Positions 44,840 through 53,486 of a DNA stretch of 64,000 nt are shown here, piece by piece. This DNA comes from Thermoanaerobacterium butyriciformans (GTDB lineage: Bacteria; Bacillota; Thermoanaerobacteria; Thermoanaerobacterales; Thermoanaerobacteraceae). The notes below the pieces were generated by a model. The model did no database searches, was not told the origin of the DNA, and saw only the letters and a list, made by a program, of their open reading frames with translations. Position numbers and translations under genes: made by a program. The stretch is from positions 1 to 64,000 of the forward strand of contig NZ_JAGGLT010000011.1 of the NCBI RefSeq assembly GCF_017874545.1. The letters run 5' to 3'. The number at the start of each line of letters is the position of its first letter. Position 1 is the stretch's first letter.

Positions 44840-45673
44840 CTATGCCTCCTCAAAAATATCCTTTAAAAATTTAGGCAATACAAAACTAGATTTATGCAAT
44901 TCTGGCGTATAGTATTTTGTCTCAATCTCAGGTATATTATTCACATCAACTGCTTCAGGATCGTATTTTTTTGATCCCATTGTAAATGTCCATAAGTGTC
45001 CTGGATACGTAGGTATAGTACAGATATATGGCTTTACTATTGGATAGATTTTTTTAAACATCTTGCTTAATTTATTTATTAAACTGCCATAAATAAATGG
45101 TGATTCTGTCTGTGCTACTATTATTCCATCATCTCTAAGACAGTCATATACAGACCTATAAAAATCTTCAGTAAACAAGCCAACTGCAGGTCCTATTGGA
45201 TCTGTTGAATCTACGATTACAACATCAAATTCATTTTTATGTTCATTTACATACTTTATTCCATCGCCAATCATAACTTCAACTTTTTTATCATTTAATC
45301 CATAGCTTATTGAGGGTAAATATTTTTTCGAATTTTCTACAACCCGCTCGTCTATTTCAGCAAGAACAATTCTCTCTACTGTATTATGTTTTAAAATTTC
45401 TTTTACAGCTCCGCCATCACCTCCACCTACAATCAACACATTTTTTGGATTTTTGTGTGTAAAAAGCGGAACATGGACAATCATTTCATGATACACAAAT
45501 TCATCTTTTTCAGTTGTTTGCAGTATACCATCTAATACTAAAACTCTTCCATAGAATTCAGATTCTATAACGTCTAACTTTTGATATTTAGTTTCCTCCG
45601 AATTCAATGTCTTTTTTATTTTAAGTGAATAGCCAATACAATCATTGTGATGTTCAGTAAACCATAGTTCCAT
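44840..45673 (-). CDS. speE: Polyamine aminopropyltransferase (spermidine synthase)
   Basis: A 277-residue enzyme transferring aminopropyl from decarboxylated SAM (made by SpeH, also in the window) to putrescine. Motifs: [50 protein letters not shown], the catalytic aspartate in [10 protein letters not shown] and [12 protein letters not shown] follows AGGAGGAATGTCTA. It is downstream of a GNAT gene in the same direction. Confidence 0.96.
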   Translation of the reverse strand: MELWFTEHHNDCIGYSLKIKKTLNSEETKYQKLDVIESEFYGRVLVLDGILQTTEKDEFVYHEMIVHVPLFTHKNPKNVLIVGGGDGGAVKEILKHNTVERIVLAEIDERVVENSKKYLPSISYGLNDKKVEVMIGDGIKYVNEHKNEFDVVIVDSTDPIGPAVGLFTEDFYRSVYDCLRDDGIIVAQTESPFIYGSLINKLSKMFKKIYPIVKPYICTIPTYPGHLWTFTMGSKKYDPEAVDVNNIPEIETKYYTPELHKSSFVLPKFLKDIFEEA

Positions 45674-45697
45674 TAGACATTCCTCCTAAATTATTAT

Positions 45698-46072
45698 CTA
45701 TTTAAATAATTCATCAATATCAATTGTTAATCCATTGTTAGACTTTTTAAAGCCATTTTTTATATAAAATTCATCATAGTCAGAATAATAAATATATGCC
45801 TTTTTTATTCCAAAATCATATATGTTGTTTAAAGCTACCTTCAAAAGCATAGTTCCATAGCCTTTCATTTGATAATCTGGCAATACAGCATGTCCAACTA
45901 TTTTTGCAATATTATTGTTTACCTCGATACAAATGTAACCGAATGGTTTTTCCTCAACTGCCACCATACAAATACATCTATTCATATCACATGAAAATGG
46001 CATTCCAAAATACTTGGCAATTTCCTCCATAAATTTCATATCATCTGTTGATGCAAACTTTATTCTAAACAT
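45698..46072 (-). CDS. GNAT family N-acetyltransferase
   Basis: A 124-residue GNAT protein with the acetyl-CoA pyrophosphate loop in VLPDYQMKGYGTMLLKVAL (Q/R-x2-G-x-G/A) and a C-terminal YIYYSDYDEFYIKNGFKK block. Substrate unknown; position next to speE suggests but does not prove a polyamine link. Short for the family but complete. Confidence 0.82.
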   Translation of the reverse strand: MFRIKFASTDDMKFMEEIAKYFGMPFSCDMNRCICMVAVEEKPFGYICIEVNNNIAKIVGHAVLPDYQMKGYGTMLLKVALNNIYDFGIKKAYIYYSDYDEFYIKNGFKKSNNGLTIDIDELFK

Positions 46073-46089
46073 ATCACATCTTTCTCTCT

Positions 46090-46797
46090 TTATAGGTTTT
46101 TTAAATATTGAACTTCTTCACCAGTTAAATAGCGCCACTGCCCTACTTTTAAATTCCCTAGTTCTAGATTTCCTATCTTAATCCTTTTTAATGTTATAAC
46201 AGGATGACCTATCATTTCACACATTCTTCTAATCTGCCTGTTGCGTCCTTCGTGTATAACTATTTTTACAAGAGCATCATTATTTATTTTTTTTAATATT
46301 TCAATCTTAGCCTTTGCCGTTAAACGACTATCTAATACTAGTCCATTTCTAAATCTATCCAGATCTTTATCATCAGGTATGCCTCTTATTTTAGCAATAT
46401 AAACTTTATCAATTTCGCGTTTAGGATGCATAAGTTTATTTGCTATATCTCCATCATTTGTTAACAAAAGTAATCCCGAAGTATTGTAATCTAAACGTCC
46501 TACTGGATATATTCTATCTTTAATTTTAATTATATCAAGAACTGATGGCCTTCCAAATTGATCTTTAACTGTTGTTATAAATCCAGTCGGTTTATTTAAC
46601 ATAATGTAAATATTGTGTTGAACTTTTTCAACTACTCTGCCATTATATTCAACAATGTCCTTATCTGGATCAATTTTAATGCCAAGATTTTTTATAATAA
46701 TGCCATTAACTTTGATTTTTCCATCAAGAATTAATTGCTCACATTTTCTTCTCGATGCAATCCCACATTCGGCTAAATACTTTTGCAATCTTTCCAT
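46090..46797 (-). CDS. rluB: RluB/RsuA-family rRNA pseudouridine synthase
   Basis: A 235-residue pseudouridine synthase with an N-terminal S4 domain (ERLQKYLAECGIASRRKCEQLI) and the catalytic aspartate in VGRLDYNTSGLLLLTNDG near residue 98, plus GRNRQIRRMCEMIGHPV. In Firmicutes the scpA-scpB-dac-rluB region is conserved, and members modify U2605 of 23S rRNA. RluB is preferred over RsuA because of that context. Confidence 0.9.
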   Translation of the reverse strand: MERLQKYLAECGIASRRKCEQLILDGKIKVNGIIIKNLGIKIDPDKDIVEYNGRVVEKVQHNIYIMLNKPTGFITTVKDQFGRPSVLDIIKIKDRIYPVGRLDYNTSGLLLLTNDGDIANKLMHPKREIDKVYIAKIRGIPDDKDLDRFRNGLVLDSRLTAKAKIEILKKINNDALVKIVIHEGRNRQIRRMCEMIGHPVITLKRIKIGNLELGNLKVGQWRYLTGEEVQYLKNL

Positions 46798-46877
46798 AAT
46801 AATTATTACACCTTAATTATTGATATACCAACTTAACGTTTATAATATAACATTTTTTTTACTAAAATACAATATAT

Positions 46878-46900
46878 TAAGCGAGCATAAGGCTCGCTTA
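46878..46900 (-). terminator. Hairpin at the end of the FAD-oxidoreductase gene
   Basis: TAAGCGAGC, loop ATAAG, GCTCGCTTA, overlapping the stop codon of the gene ending at 46898. The following T tract is poor, so termination may be partial. Confidence 0.55.
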
Positions 46901-48181
46901 GACTAATTTTTCATCATATATTCCTATTAGATTGTCTCTTTCTATTTTTTCTTTAATCGCATTTGTATCAGTTGTATATAATCCTAATGATTTCATTCGT
47001 TCAAAATATTTGCCTCCTGCAAAAGTATAGCGATTTTTTAACCCTTCTTTAGTCCCAATACATTCATTTTCATATGCGATGAGATCACCAGACACCAAAT
47101 TCCTTGGCAGCTCAAGTAAAGGCATGCCAAGCGATAATCTAACGCTGTTGTGGCCAGCCAAGCAACCAGTCACCATAGCCTCAGTATGACCGGTAAACAG
47201 CCCTGATTTTTCTCCTGCGCATAGCAAATTATCTAATCCCTTAACTTTCATACTGTTATTTCTTGGAGCAATAGATAAATATCTGATAGAATTAGCCTTT
47301 CCTCCTGAATATGGATCTTCAAATCTAGCTCTTTCAAGTCCCGGTATTTTTCTCAGCTTTTCCAGAGGATAGAATGGCGTCATCAATTTAGCATGACCTG
47401 TATCTAACAATACAACATTTTCTGCATATTCAGGAAGTGCATATTGCTGACACACTTTTAATTTTAATTTGTCCATATTAACATCTTCTTCAGGAACAGG
47501 TAATACTACAACACCGTCTTTATCAAGTTTTTCTCTAATTTCATCACTTAATGAATCCTTGTTTAGCTTACAAGAACCACTAAATGCACCATATACTTCA
47601 TCAGATCTCATTCCCAAAATATCATCAATACCTGCTCTATAGCTTATACTAATCCTCGGTCCAAATGATGGACATCTTAATATGCACATAGAACAGCCAT
47701 TGCCATATCTTAAACAATTCCCCATAGGACCTGTCGAGCCTGTAGTTTCAATAAAAACATCTCCATATTCAACTGAATCATCAGCTAAAACTATTCCTTT
47801 GATTTTTGTATTGCTTTCCATTATTACATCTGTTGCTCTAGATATAAATTTAATATTAACTCCCTTACTTAAAAGCATATTTCTTATTGCAGGCTCTACT
47901 TTTGTAATATCATATAAGTTTGCGTGCTTATGTCCTGGAAAATCAACATTTGTATGTCTAGCACACATATCAGTTATTTCAATTAACTCATGTCCGCCAA
48001 GGTATTTTATTTCTTCCGCTGCTGTATATCTTCCGTTATTTCTCATAATTCCGCCAACAAGCCCACACCCTAAAAGCATATCGGTCTTTTCAAGCAGTAC
48101 AACATCTGCTCCAGCTTTTCTTGCTGTGAGAGCTGCTGCGCATCCTGCCCAACCGCCGCCAATAACAACAACTTTAAGCAT
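46898..48181 (-). CDS. FAD-dependent oxidoreductase of a two-gene redox pair
   Basis: A 427-residue flavoprotein distantly like the GidA/TrmFO group. The FAD fold is VVIGGGWAGCAAALTARKAGADVVLLEK; the C-terminal FAD block is LLCAGEKSGLFTGHTEAMVTGCLAGHNSVR. A central cysteine group, NCLRYGNGCSMCILRC near residue 165, could hold an Fe-S cluster. The ATG at 48181 overlaps the end of the upstream redox gene by eight bases, so the two are coupled and probably form a complex. No substrate is evident. Confidence 0.78.
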   Translation of the reverse strand: MLKVVVIGGGWAGCAAALTARKAGADVVLLEKTDMLLGCGLVGGIMRNNGRYTAAEEIKYLGGHELIEITDMCARHTNVDFPGHKHANLYDITKVEPAIRNMLLSKGVNIKFISRATDVIMESNTKIKGIVLADDSVEYGDVFIETTGSTGPMGNCLRYGNGCSMCILRCPSFGPRISISYRAGIDDILGMRSDEVYGAFSGSCKLNKDSLSDEIREKLDKDGVVVLPVPEEDVNMDKLKLKVCQQYALPEYAENVVLLDTGHAKLMTPFYPLEKLRKIPGLERARFEDPYSGGKANSIRYLSIAPRNNSMKVKGLDNLLCAGEKSGLFTGHTEAMVTGCLAGHNSVRLSLGMPLLELPRNLVSGDLIAYENECIGTKEGLKNRYTFAGGKYFERMKSLGLYTTDTNAIKEKIERDNLIGIYDEKLV

Positions 48182-49142
48182 ACAAAATTCTCCTTTCGAT
48201 TGCCCTTTTTGCATCAAATTGTACTTTGCAAGATCTTACTTTTTGTCCATCTATTTGAACTTCGCAACTGCCACAGATTCCTTCTCCACAACATATTGTA
48301 TTGTTATTTGATACTGCAAGATAAGCCTCATTGTTATATAAATCCATATAATTCAATATATTAAGATGTTGTTCATCAGAGCCTCCACTATATATCAATT
48401 TCAGATCATTGTCTGCAATAGCATTCTTCAAAATTTCCTGCCCTTCAGCACTTAAAATATCTGTTGTTATTATATTTAAATTAAGCTGATCCAGGTATTG
48501 GCTTATGAAAAATTGTCCTGTTTTACCCTTATCAATTATTACTGTGATTTTATTGTTATTTCTGTACAATTTATTAATAACAATAACACCTGGTGCCTGT
48601 GCAATTCCTCTCAATATTACTAAGCATTTTGAGTTTTTAAGGCCTTTTATATACTTATGTCCAAATAATCCATTCCAATAAGGCCCCCTAATACATACCC
48701 TTTTTTCACTTAAGTTAATTAAACTTGTTTTGGGACCATTAATTTGGATTGCTACTTTTACAAAACCATTAATTTCATCCGCATACATTATAGACATAGG
48801 AGTATCAAAAAATGATGGACTTAACTCGTTTCTTAAAAAAACATATGAGCCTGGTTCGTTCAAATCCCTAGCCATTTTGTTAGGCACAGATAATGTTAAT
48901 ATAAATAAATTTTCATTTATCTTTTGTTTGTCTATAATATTTGAAACAATTGTATCTCTTTTTGCTTTAGCCTTCCATTTTGCCCAAACAAATTCTTGAA
49001 ATACACATACACCTTTCCAATTACAGTCACAAAATTTTTTGCCTTGTAACTGAGAACACACTATGCATTCATTTAATTCTGCCAAGTAGCAAGGGCAATA
49101 ATCACTGCCAATATCAATACATTCAAGCCTTGGACTTGCCAT
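48174..49142 (-). CDS. PyrK/sulfide-dehydrogenase-like FAD/NAD and Fe-S protein
   Basis: A 322-residue protein. The N-terminus has eight cysteines in the first 46 residues (CPCYLAELNEC, CDCNWKGVC), suited to Fe-S clusters. The middle (residues about 60-260) is a ferredoxin-reductase-type FAD/NAD module (GSYVFLRN, FDTPMSIMY, CIRGPYWNGLFG). The C-terminus has CCGEGICGSCEV followed by a later cysteine, the [2Fe-2S] motif of PyrK. It therefore looks like an electron-transfer subunit passing electrons between NAD(P)H and the flavoprotein encoded immediately downstream. Not PyrK proper, since pyrD is absent. Confidence 0.8.
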   Translation of the reverse strand: MASPRLECIDIGSDYCPCYLAELNECIVCSQLQGKKFCDCNWKGVCVFQEFVWAKWKAKAKRDTIVSNIIDKQKINENLFILTLSVPNKMARDLNEPGSYVFLRNELSPSFFDTPMSIMYADEINGFVKVAIQINGPKTSLINLSEKRVCIRGPYWNGLFGHKYIKGLKNSKCLVILRGIAQAPGVIVINKLYRNNNKITVIIDKGKTGQFFISQYLDQLNLNIITTDILSAEGQEILKNAIADNDLKLIYSGGSDEQHLNILNYMDLYNNEAYLAVSNNNTICCGEGICGSCEVQIDGQKVRSCKVQFDAKRAIERRILYA

Positions 49143-49208
49143 TACACCATCTCCTAAAGAAAGATTTCACATATTTATGGTATTCTCAAATAAAAAAATG
49201 GTTACAAA

Positions 49209-49237
49209 AAAACTCTTAGCAAGATGCTAAGAGTTTT
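49209..49237 (-). terminator. Intrinsic terminator after the 49242 carboxypeptidase gene
   Basis: 12-bp stem AAAACTCTTAGC / GCTAAGAGTTTT with five-base loop and seven T on the minus strand. Confidence 0.9.
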
Positions 49238-49241
49238 CAGA

Positions 49242-50381
49242 TTAAAAGATATTTATCCAGTTTTTAATTATTGTTTTTAGATTATAGTTATAATCCCTTT
49301 TATCAATTGTTTTTCCTGCAACTATATCTATCGTACCCATTTGTTTATCATTTAATAATACTTTGGCTATTCCAACTTTTTCACCTACACCTATAGGTGC
49401 CTTCATTGATTTAGGGATACTGTATTCAACTTTTATGTTTAAAATCTCTTCTTTTGAAACGGGCAACGTAAAATCATCGTTGTACTGAAGCGATAAATAT
49501 TTCCCTTTGCCATTGATAACAATTATTGTTTTTGCTACCTGATATTTCGAAATAATTTTTAATGGCTTGTACTTTTCAAAAGAATAATCTAAAATCTTTT
49601 GTGAATCTTCCCACATAGGACCGCTATTTAGAACAACAGATATAAGCCTGTGACCATCTCTAGTTGCTGAGGCAACGAGACATCTGCCGGCCTTATTAGT
49701 AAATCCTGTTTTTACACCATCCCCACCTTCATATTGCCAAAGCATTTTATTTTTATTTCTAAGATATCTGTCGTAATCTCGCCCACTCCAAGGTATCGTC
49801 TTTTCTTTGGTCGATACTATTTCTGCAAATTTACTGTAATTATTAAAAGCATACCTTGTAATCAAAGCTAAATCATAAGCAGTTGTATAATGATTGTTGA
49901 TTCCAATATCAAGACCTGATGGCGTAACAAAATTCGTATTATATGCACCAATATCTCTTGCTTTTTTATTCATCATCTCCGCAAATTTTTCTACACTACC
50001 GCCAATATGTTCAGCAATAGCAGTTGCAGCATCATTTCCAGAATTAAGCATTAAACCATACAATAAATCTATAAGTGGAAGTTTTTCACCTGGAGCAAGC
50101 CAAATTGAAGACCCTCCTACACTAGCCGCTCTTTTACTGACAGTTACAATATCGTTTAAATTTCCATATTCTAATGCTATCAGTAGAGTCATAATTTTAG
50201 TAGTGCTTGCCATAGGAAGTTTTTCATTTATGTTTTTTTCGTACAAAACTCTCCCAGATTTCTGATCCATAACAATCGCAGCCTTCGCTGCAATTTGCGG
50301 AGGGTCTATACTTTCTGCTTTTACGTTTATTGGGGTCATAAGGAAAGTAAAAATTAGTAAAAATAAAAGTGTCTTTTTCAT
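49242..50381 (-). CDS. D-alanyl-D-alanine carboxypeptidase (S11 family), DacB-like
   Basis: A 379-residue penicillin-binding protein 5 type enzyme. It has a signal peptide (KKTLLFLLIFTFLMTPINVKA), the SxxK motif ASTTKIM near residue 60, SGN in LMLNSGNDAATAIAEH, and KTG in GGDGVKTGFTNKAGRC, then a C-terminal beta domain and amphipathic end. ATG 50381 lies six bases after GGAGG. It follows gerW and DUF2953; this context suits a sporulation-related cortex role, but vegetative function is equally possible. A paralogue is at 58705. Confidence 0.92.
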   Translation of the reverse strand: MKKTLLFLLIFTFLMTPINVKAESIDPPQIAAKAAIVMDQKSGRVLYEKNINEKLPMASTTKIMTLLIALEYGNLNDIVTVSKRAASVGGSSIWLAPGEKLPLIDLLYGLMLNSGNDAATAIAEHIGGSVEKFAEMMNKKARDIGAYNTNFVTPSGLDIGINNHYTTAYDLALITRYAFNNYSKFAEIVSTKEKTIPWSGRDYDRYLRNKNKMLWQYEGGDGVKTGFTNKAGRCLVASATRDGHRLISVVLNSGPMWEDSQKILDYSFEKYKPLKIISKYQVAKTIIVINGKGKYLSLQYNDDFTLPVSKEEILNIKVEYSIPKSMKAPIGVGEKVGIAKVLLNDKQMGTIDIVAGKTIDKRDYNYNLKTIIKNWINIF

Positions 50382-50436
50382 CACTGTCCTCCTTGAACGT
50401 TAATACCTCACATTATGACCCACATTTCAATTAACA

Positions 50437-50886
50437 TTAATCTACATTATTTGTTACTGTTATCGGCGTTGATTTTTTATTCGTTTTGTTCTTATTAAAA
50501 ACATTTTGTAGCTCTTCCATCAATTTAGGTGCTAAATCAATAATTCTTTCAACCATTGCATTTTGATTGACAGGTAAAAGCCTTATCTGGCCTTGTCCTA
50601 CAACCATAAAAGCAACAGGTTGCAATGAAACGCCTGCACCACTACCACCACCAAATGGCATTTTTGATTCTTGATTATTCTGCTGATTTTGTTCCTTATC
50701 CTTATTTTGTGTCATTTGAAATTCTCCACCACCAGCCGCAAATCCGAAAGTCACTCTTGAAATAGGAATAATAACAGTTCCATCTGGTGCTTCAACTGCA
50801 TCACCTACTATAGTGTTAACATCTATCATGTCTTTCAGACTTTCCATTGTGGTTTTCATTAACCCTTCTATTGGATGATCACTCAT
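50437..50886 (-). CDS. gerW: GerW family sporulation protein (YtfJ)
   Basis: A 149-residue YtfJ/GerW protein. Hallmarks: HPIEGLMKTTMESLKDMIDV, VIIPISRVTFGFAAGGGEF and the glycine-rich PFGGGSGAGVSLQPVAF. In Bacillus GerW is needed for germination of spores. ATG 50886 follows the GATCAGG region; a longer ORF overlaps the DUF2953 gene. Followed by the D,D-carboxypeptidase. Confidence 0.93.
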   Translation of the reverse strand: MSDHPIEGLMKTTMESLKDMIDVNTIVGDAVEAPDGTVIIPISRVTFGFAAGGGEFQMTQNKDKEQNQQNNQESKMPFGGGSGAGVSLQPVAFMVVGQGQIRLLPVNQNAMVERIIDLAPKLMEELQNVFNKNKTNKKSTPITVTNNVD

Positions 50887-50891
50887 CCTGA

Positions 50892-51602
50892 TCACCTCCA
50901 CTTAAAATTCTTAATAAATTTTATACTATTAACTATAATATTACCATATCTAAAATCTAATATGCAATTAAAATTGCTTTCAAAAATATTTCTTCCAAAA
51001 TATGGACTTATTGATATAGAAGGCTTATTTAAAAATCTAATATTGCAATAGATAGGAACAAATATGGTATAAACCATACTATTAATTATCCCATATAAAA
51101 TAGACGTTAAAGCTGCATCATTAAAACCTTCTTTTATATTTAAATTAAATATTCGAATTACTATAGATTTTTTTATATTTAAACTGGTTTCATAGATAAC
51201 TTTCTTATTTGAGTAAAACAGATTCGACATTCTATATATATCGTGAAAACTAAACATTTTTTTATCTTCAACTTTTTTGGGGAATTTTAAAAAAAACGCT
51301 TTGTGTATTTTATATTTTATAACTGGCTTTTTATCTTTAATTGTCAAATTAGCTGCATCAACCATCATGCTAAGTACTTTTATTCCAAATATTTTTAATA
51401 ACATTTCCATCTTATCATTTTCATCAATTCTTTTATAATTAATATCGAAAAAGCCTATCCTAATAAATCGCAAGATATATATGTATATATTTAAAATAAA
51501 ATTGCTGCCGTAATTGTTAAAACATATTTTAATCGTTATAGGTAAAGTATATATCACTATAATAATTAAAATTATAATTAGCAATATGTAGAAAGAAAAC
51601 AT
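50892..51602 (-). CDS. DUF2953 membrane protein (YtfI-like)
   Basis: A 236-residue protein with an N-terminal transmembrane segment (FYILLIIILIIIVIYTL) and a C-terminal DUF2953 region with FRYGNIIVNSIKF. The family accompanies gerW in Bacillus (ytfI-ytfJ) and clostridia and is presumed sporulation-linked; function unknown. ATG 51602 lies five bases after AAGGTG; an in-frame TTG one codon earlier is too close. Very A+T-rich, as usual for this family. Confidence 0.8.
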   Translation of the reverse strand: MFSFYILLIIILIIIVIYTLPITIKICFNNYGSNFILNIYIYILRFIRIGFFDINYKRIDENDKMEMLLKIFGIKVLSMMVDAANLTIKDKKPVIKYKIHKAFFLKFPKKVEDKKMFSFHDIYRMSNLFYSNKKVIYETSLNIKKSIVIRIFNLNIKEGFNDAALTSILYGIINSMVYTIFVPIYCNIRFLNKPSISISPYFGRNIFESNFNCILDFRYGNIIVNSIKFIKNFKWR

Positions 51603-51650
51603 CAATTCACCTTCTCTGTTTTATTGTTTTCAATAAGTAAAATAAAAATA

Positions 51651-52157
51651 CTATATGACATCGTCTAATGGTGGTAAATCTTTTAAGGAAGGTAAATTAA
51701 AGTACTTTAAAAAATCATCTGTAGTAGAATAAAGTATAGCTCTACCAGGAGCATTTACTCTTCCGTTTTCTTTGATTAAATTAAATTCCAGAAGAGTATT
51801 AATTGCCTTCTCGCACTTTACACCTCTTATTTTCTCAATATCTATTCTTGTAATAGGTTGATTGTACGCAATTATCGATAAAACCTCTAATGCAGCTTGA
51901 GAAAGACCTTGTTTTATGTCAAGTCCTAATGCTTTTTTTATATATTCTGCATACTTTTCATTTGAGCACATAGCTAAAGAATCATCGATCATAACAACAT
52001 CTATTCCTCTATTATTAGAGACATAACTGTCTTTTAATCTATAAAATGATTCCTTAACATCATCTGCAGAAACATTCAAGACATTACTCAATGTATTTAT
52101 CTTTACTGGTCGTCCTGCAGCAAATAAGATTGACTCAATTATATAATCTATGTCCAT
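51651..52157 (-). CDS. scpB: Segregation and condensation protein B
   Basis: Winged-helix kleisin-interacting subunit of the SMC-ScpAB condensin, 168 residues. Recognised by ESILFAAGRPVKINTLSNVLN, GLSQAALEVLSIIAYNQPITRIDIEKIRGV and the C-terminal GRAILYSTTDDFLKYFNL. ATG follows GAGGTGAAAAA. It is immediately downstream of scpA. Confidence 0.96.
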   Translation of the reverse strand: MDIDYIIESILFAAGRPVKINTLSNVLNVSADDVKESFYRLKDSYVSNNRGIDVVMIDDSLAMCSNEKYAEYIKKALGLDIKQGLSQAALEVLSIIAYNQPITRIDIEKIRGVKCEKAINTLLEFNLIKENGRVNAPGRAILYSTTDDFLKYFNLPSLKDLPPLDDVI

Positions 52158-52161
52158 TTTT

Positions 52162-52872
52162 TCACCTCTTTAGTTTTTTTATAATAATATCTCCAAATAT
52201 TTTCTTTTGTTCTGCTACAACTTTGTTTAATTTAATAAGTTCCAAAAGTGCCATAAATGAAACTACTTTTTCCACCTTATGTCGATTAAATACGAAATCG
52301 CTAAATTTCATAATTGGTGTAACTATTAAATTTTTAAGAAATTCCTTAATTTTATCTTCGACAGTAAATTGGTCTTTTGCATATTTAATTGGAATTACAT
52401 CGCTATTTGACCTTTTCAAAATCTTGATATAAGCTTTCTTTAAATCATCAGCAGAGTAATTAAGTAATAATGATTTATCAATATATTTTATTTCAGGTTC
52501 TTCTTTAAAAAACCTAAGCCCATAGACATTTGAAGTTTTTAATTTATTTGCGATAACCTTATACTTTTTATATTCAATTAACCTTTCTACAAGTATTTCT
52601 CTAGGATCTACATCATCTAACTCCAATTGCTTACCTTCAGGCTGAGCTTTTGGCAGAAGCATACTAGATTTTATCTCAAGTAATGTTGCTGCCATCAAGA
52701 TAAATTCAGTAGCTATATCTAAATCCATTTCTTGCATTGCATTTAAGTATTCCATGTATTGTTCAAATACACTGGCTATAGGAATGTCCTTAATGTCTAT
52801 TTCGTTCTTCTCTATTAGATGAAACAAAAGATCAAATGGACCTTCAAAAGTTTCAATTTTCACATTGTACAT
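52162..52872 (-). CDS. scpA: Segregation and condensation protein A
   Basis: Kleisin subunit bridging SMC heads, 236 residues. N-terminal FEGPFDLLFHLIEKNEIDIKDIPIA and ATEFILMAATLLEIKSSMLLP are diagnostic; the C-terminal winged helix (VSFMALLELIKLNKVVAEQ) completes it. The start overlaps the stop of the M50 gene by one base (TAATG). Confidence 0.96.
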   Translation of the reverse strand: MYNVKIETFEGPFDLLFHLIEKNEIDIKDIPIASVFEQYMEYLNAMQEMDLDIATEFILMAATLLEIKSSMLLPKAQPEGKQLELDDVDPREILVERLIEYKKYKVIANKLKTSNVYGLRFFKEEPEIKYIDKSLLLNYSADDLKKAYIKILKRSNSDVIPIKYAKDQFTVEDKIKEFLKNLIVTPIMKFSDFVFNRHKVEKVVSFMALLELIKLNKVVAEQKKIFGDIIIKKLKR

Positions 52873-53486
52873 TATCCCACTCCAAACGGAAATAAAATTA
52901 TTGTAGAAATTACCCTGTCCAAACCCACCATCACCGGTGTCATTACAATATTTATTATCCCAGTAAATAGTAGCAAAAGTAATGCAATCTGTCCATATTG
53001 TTCATACTGTGAAAAAACATATGCTTCTCTTTGTGGAAGAAGACTCCATAAAACTTTTGACCCGTCCAATGGTGGAACAGGAATTATATTAAATACTGCA
53101 AAAACCAAATTGTACTGATATAATACGTTTAAAAAAAGTCCAACTATTGGTACATTGTAAAAATAAACCATTAAAATTCGCGTTATAAATGCCAGAAAAA
53201 CATTTGAGAGAGGTCCTGCCAAAGAAACATACAAAACTCCTTTTTTTCTATCTTTAAAATAATAAGGATTTATCGGTACAGGCTTTGCCCATCCAAAATA
53301 TATTACAAATAACATTAGTAATCCCAAAGGATCTATGTGTGCAAGTGGATTTAATGTCAATCTGCCATTTTGCCTAGGAGTTGGGTCACCAAGTTTATCA
53401 GCTACATATCCATGACTAAACTCATGAAAACTCATAGCAATTATCAAGGCCGGTATTCTTATTAAATAACTTAATATTATATTCAT
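52872..53486 (-). CDS. Site-2 protease family (M50) membrane metalloprotease
   Basis: A 204-residue multi-pass membrane protein with the zinc motif HEFSH in AMSFHEFSHGYVADKLGDPTP and the second metal ligand in FNIIPVPPLDGSKV. It belongs to the YwhC-like short M50 group without PDZ domain. The gene precedes scpA in many Firmicutes. ATG follows GAGGTGAAAAAAT and overlaps the nucleotidyltransferase gene by four bases. Confidence 0.9.
   Translation of the reverse strand: MNIILSYLIRIPALIIAMSFHEFSHGYVADKLGDPTPRQNGRLTLNPLAHIDPLGLLMLFVIYFGWAKPVPINPYYFKDRKKGVLYVSLAGPLSNVFLAFITRILMVYFYNVPIVGLFLNVLYQYNLVFAVFNIIPVPPLDGSKVLWSLLPQREAYVFSQYEQYGQIALLLLLFTGIINIVMTPVMVGLDRVISTIILFPFGVG

Noticed and set aside
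47682-48311. 209-codon open frame on the plus strand
   Set aside because: It is the mirror of the FAD oxidoreductase gene, whose conserved motifs lie on the other strand; no ribosome-binding site and low-complexity translation.
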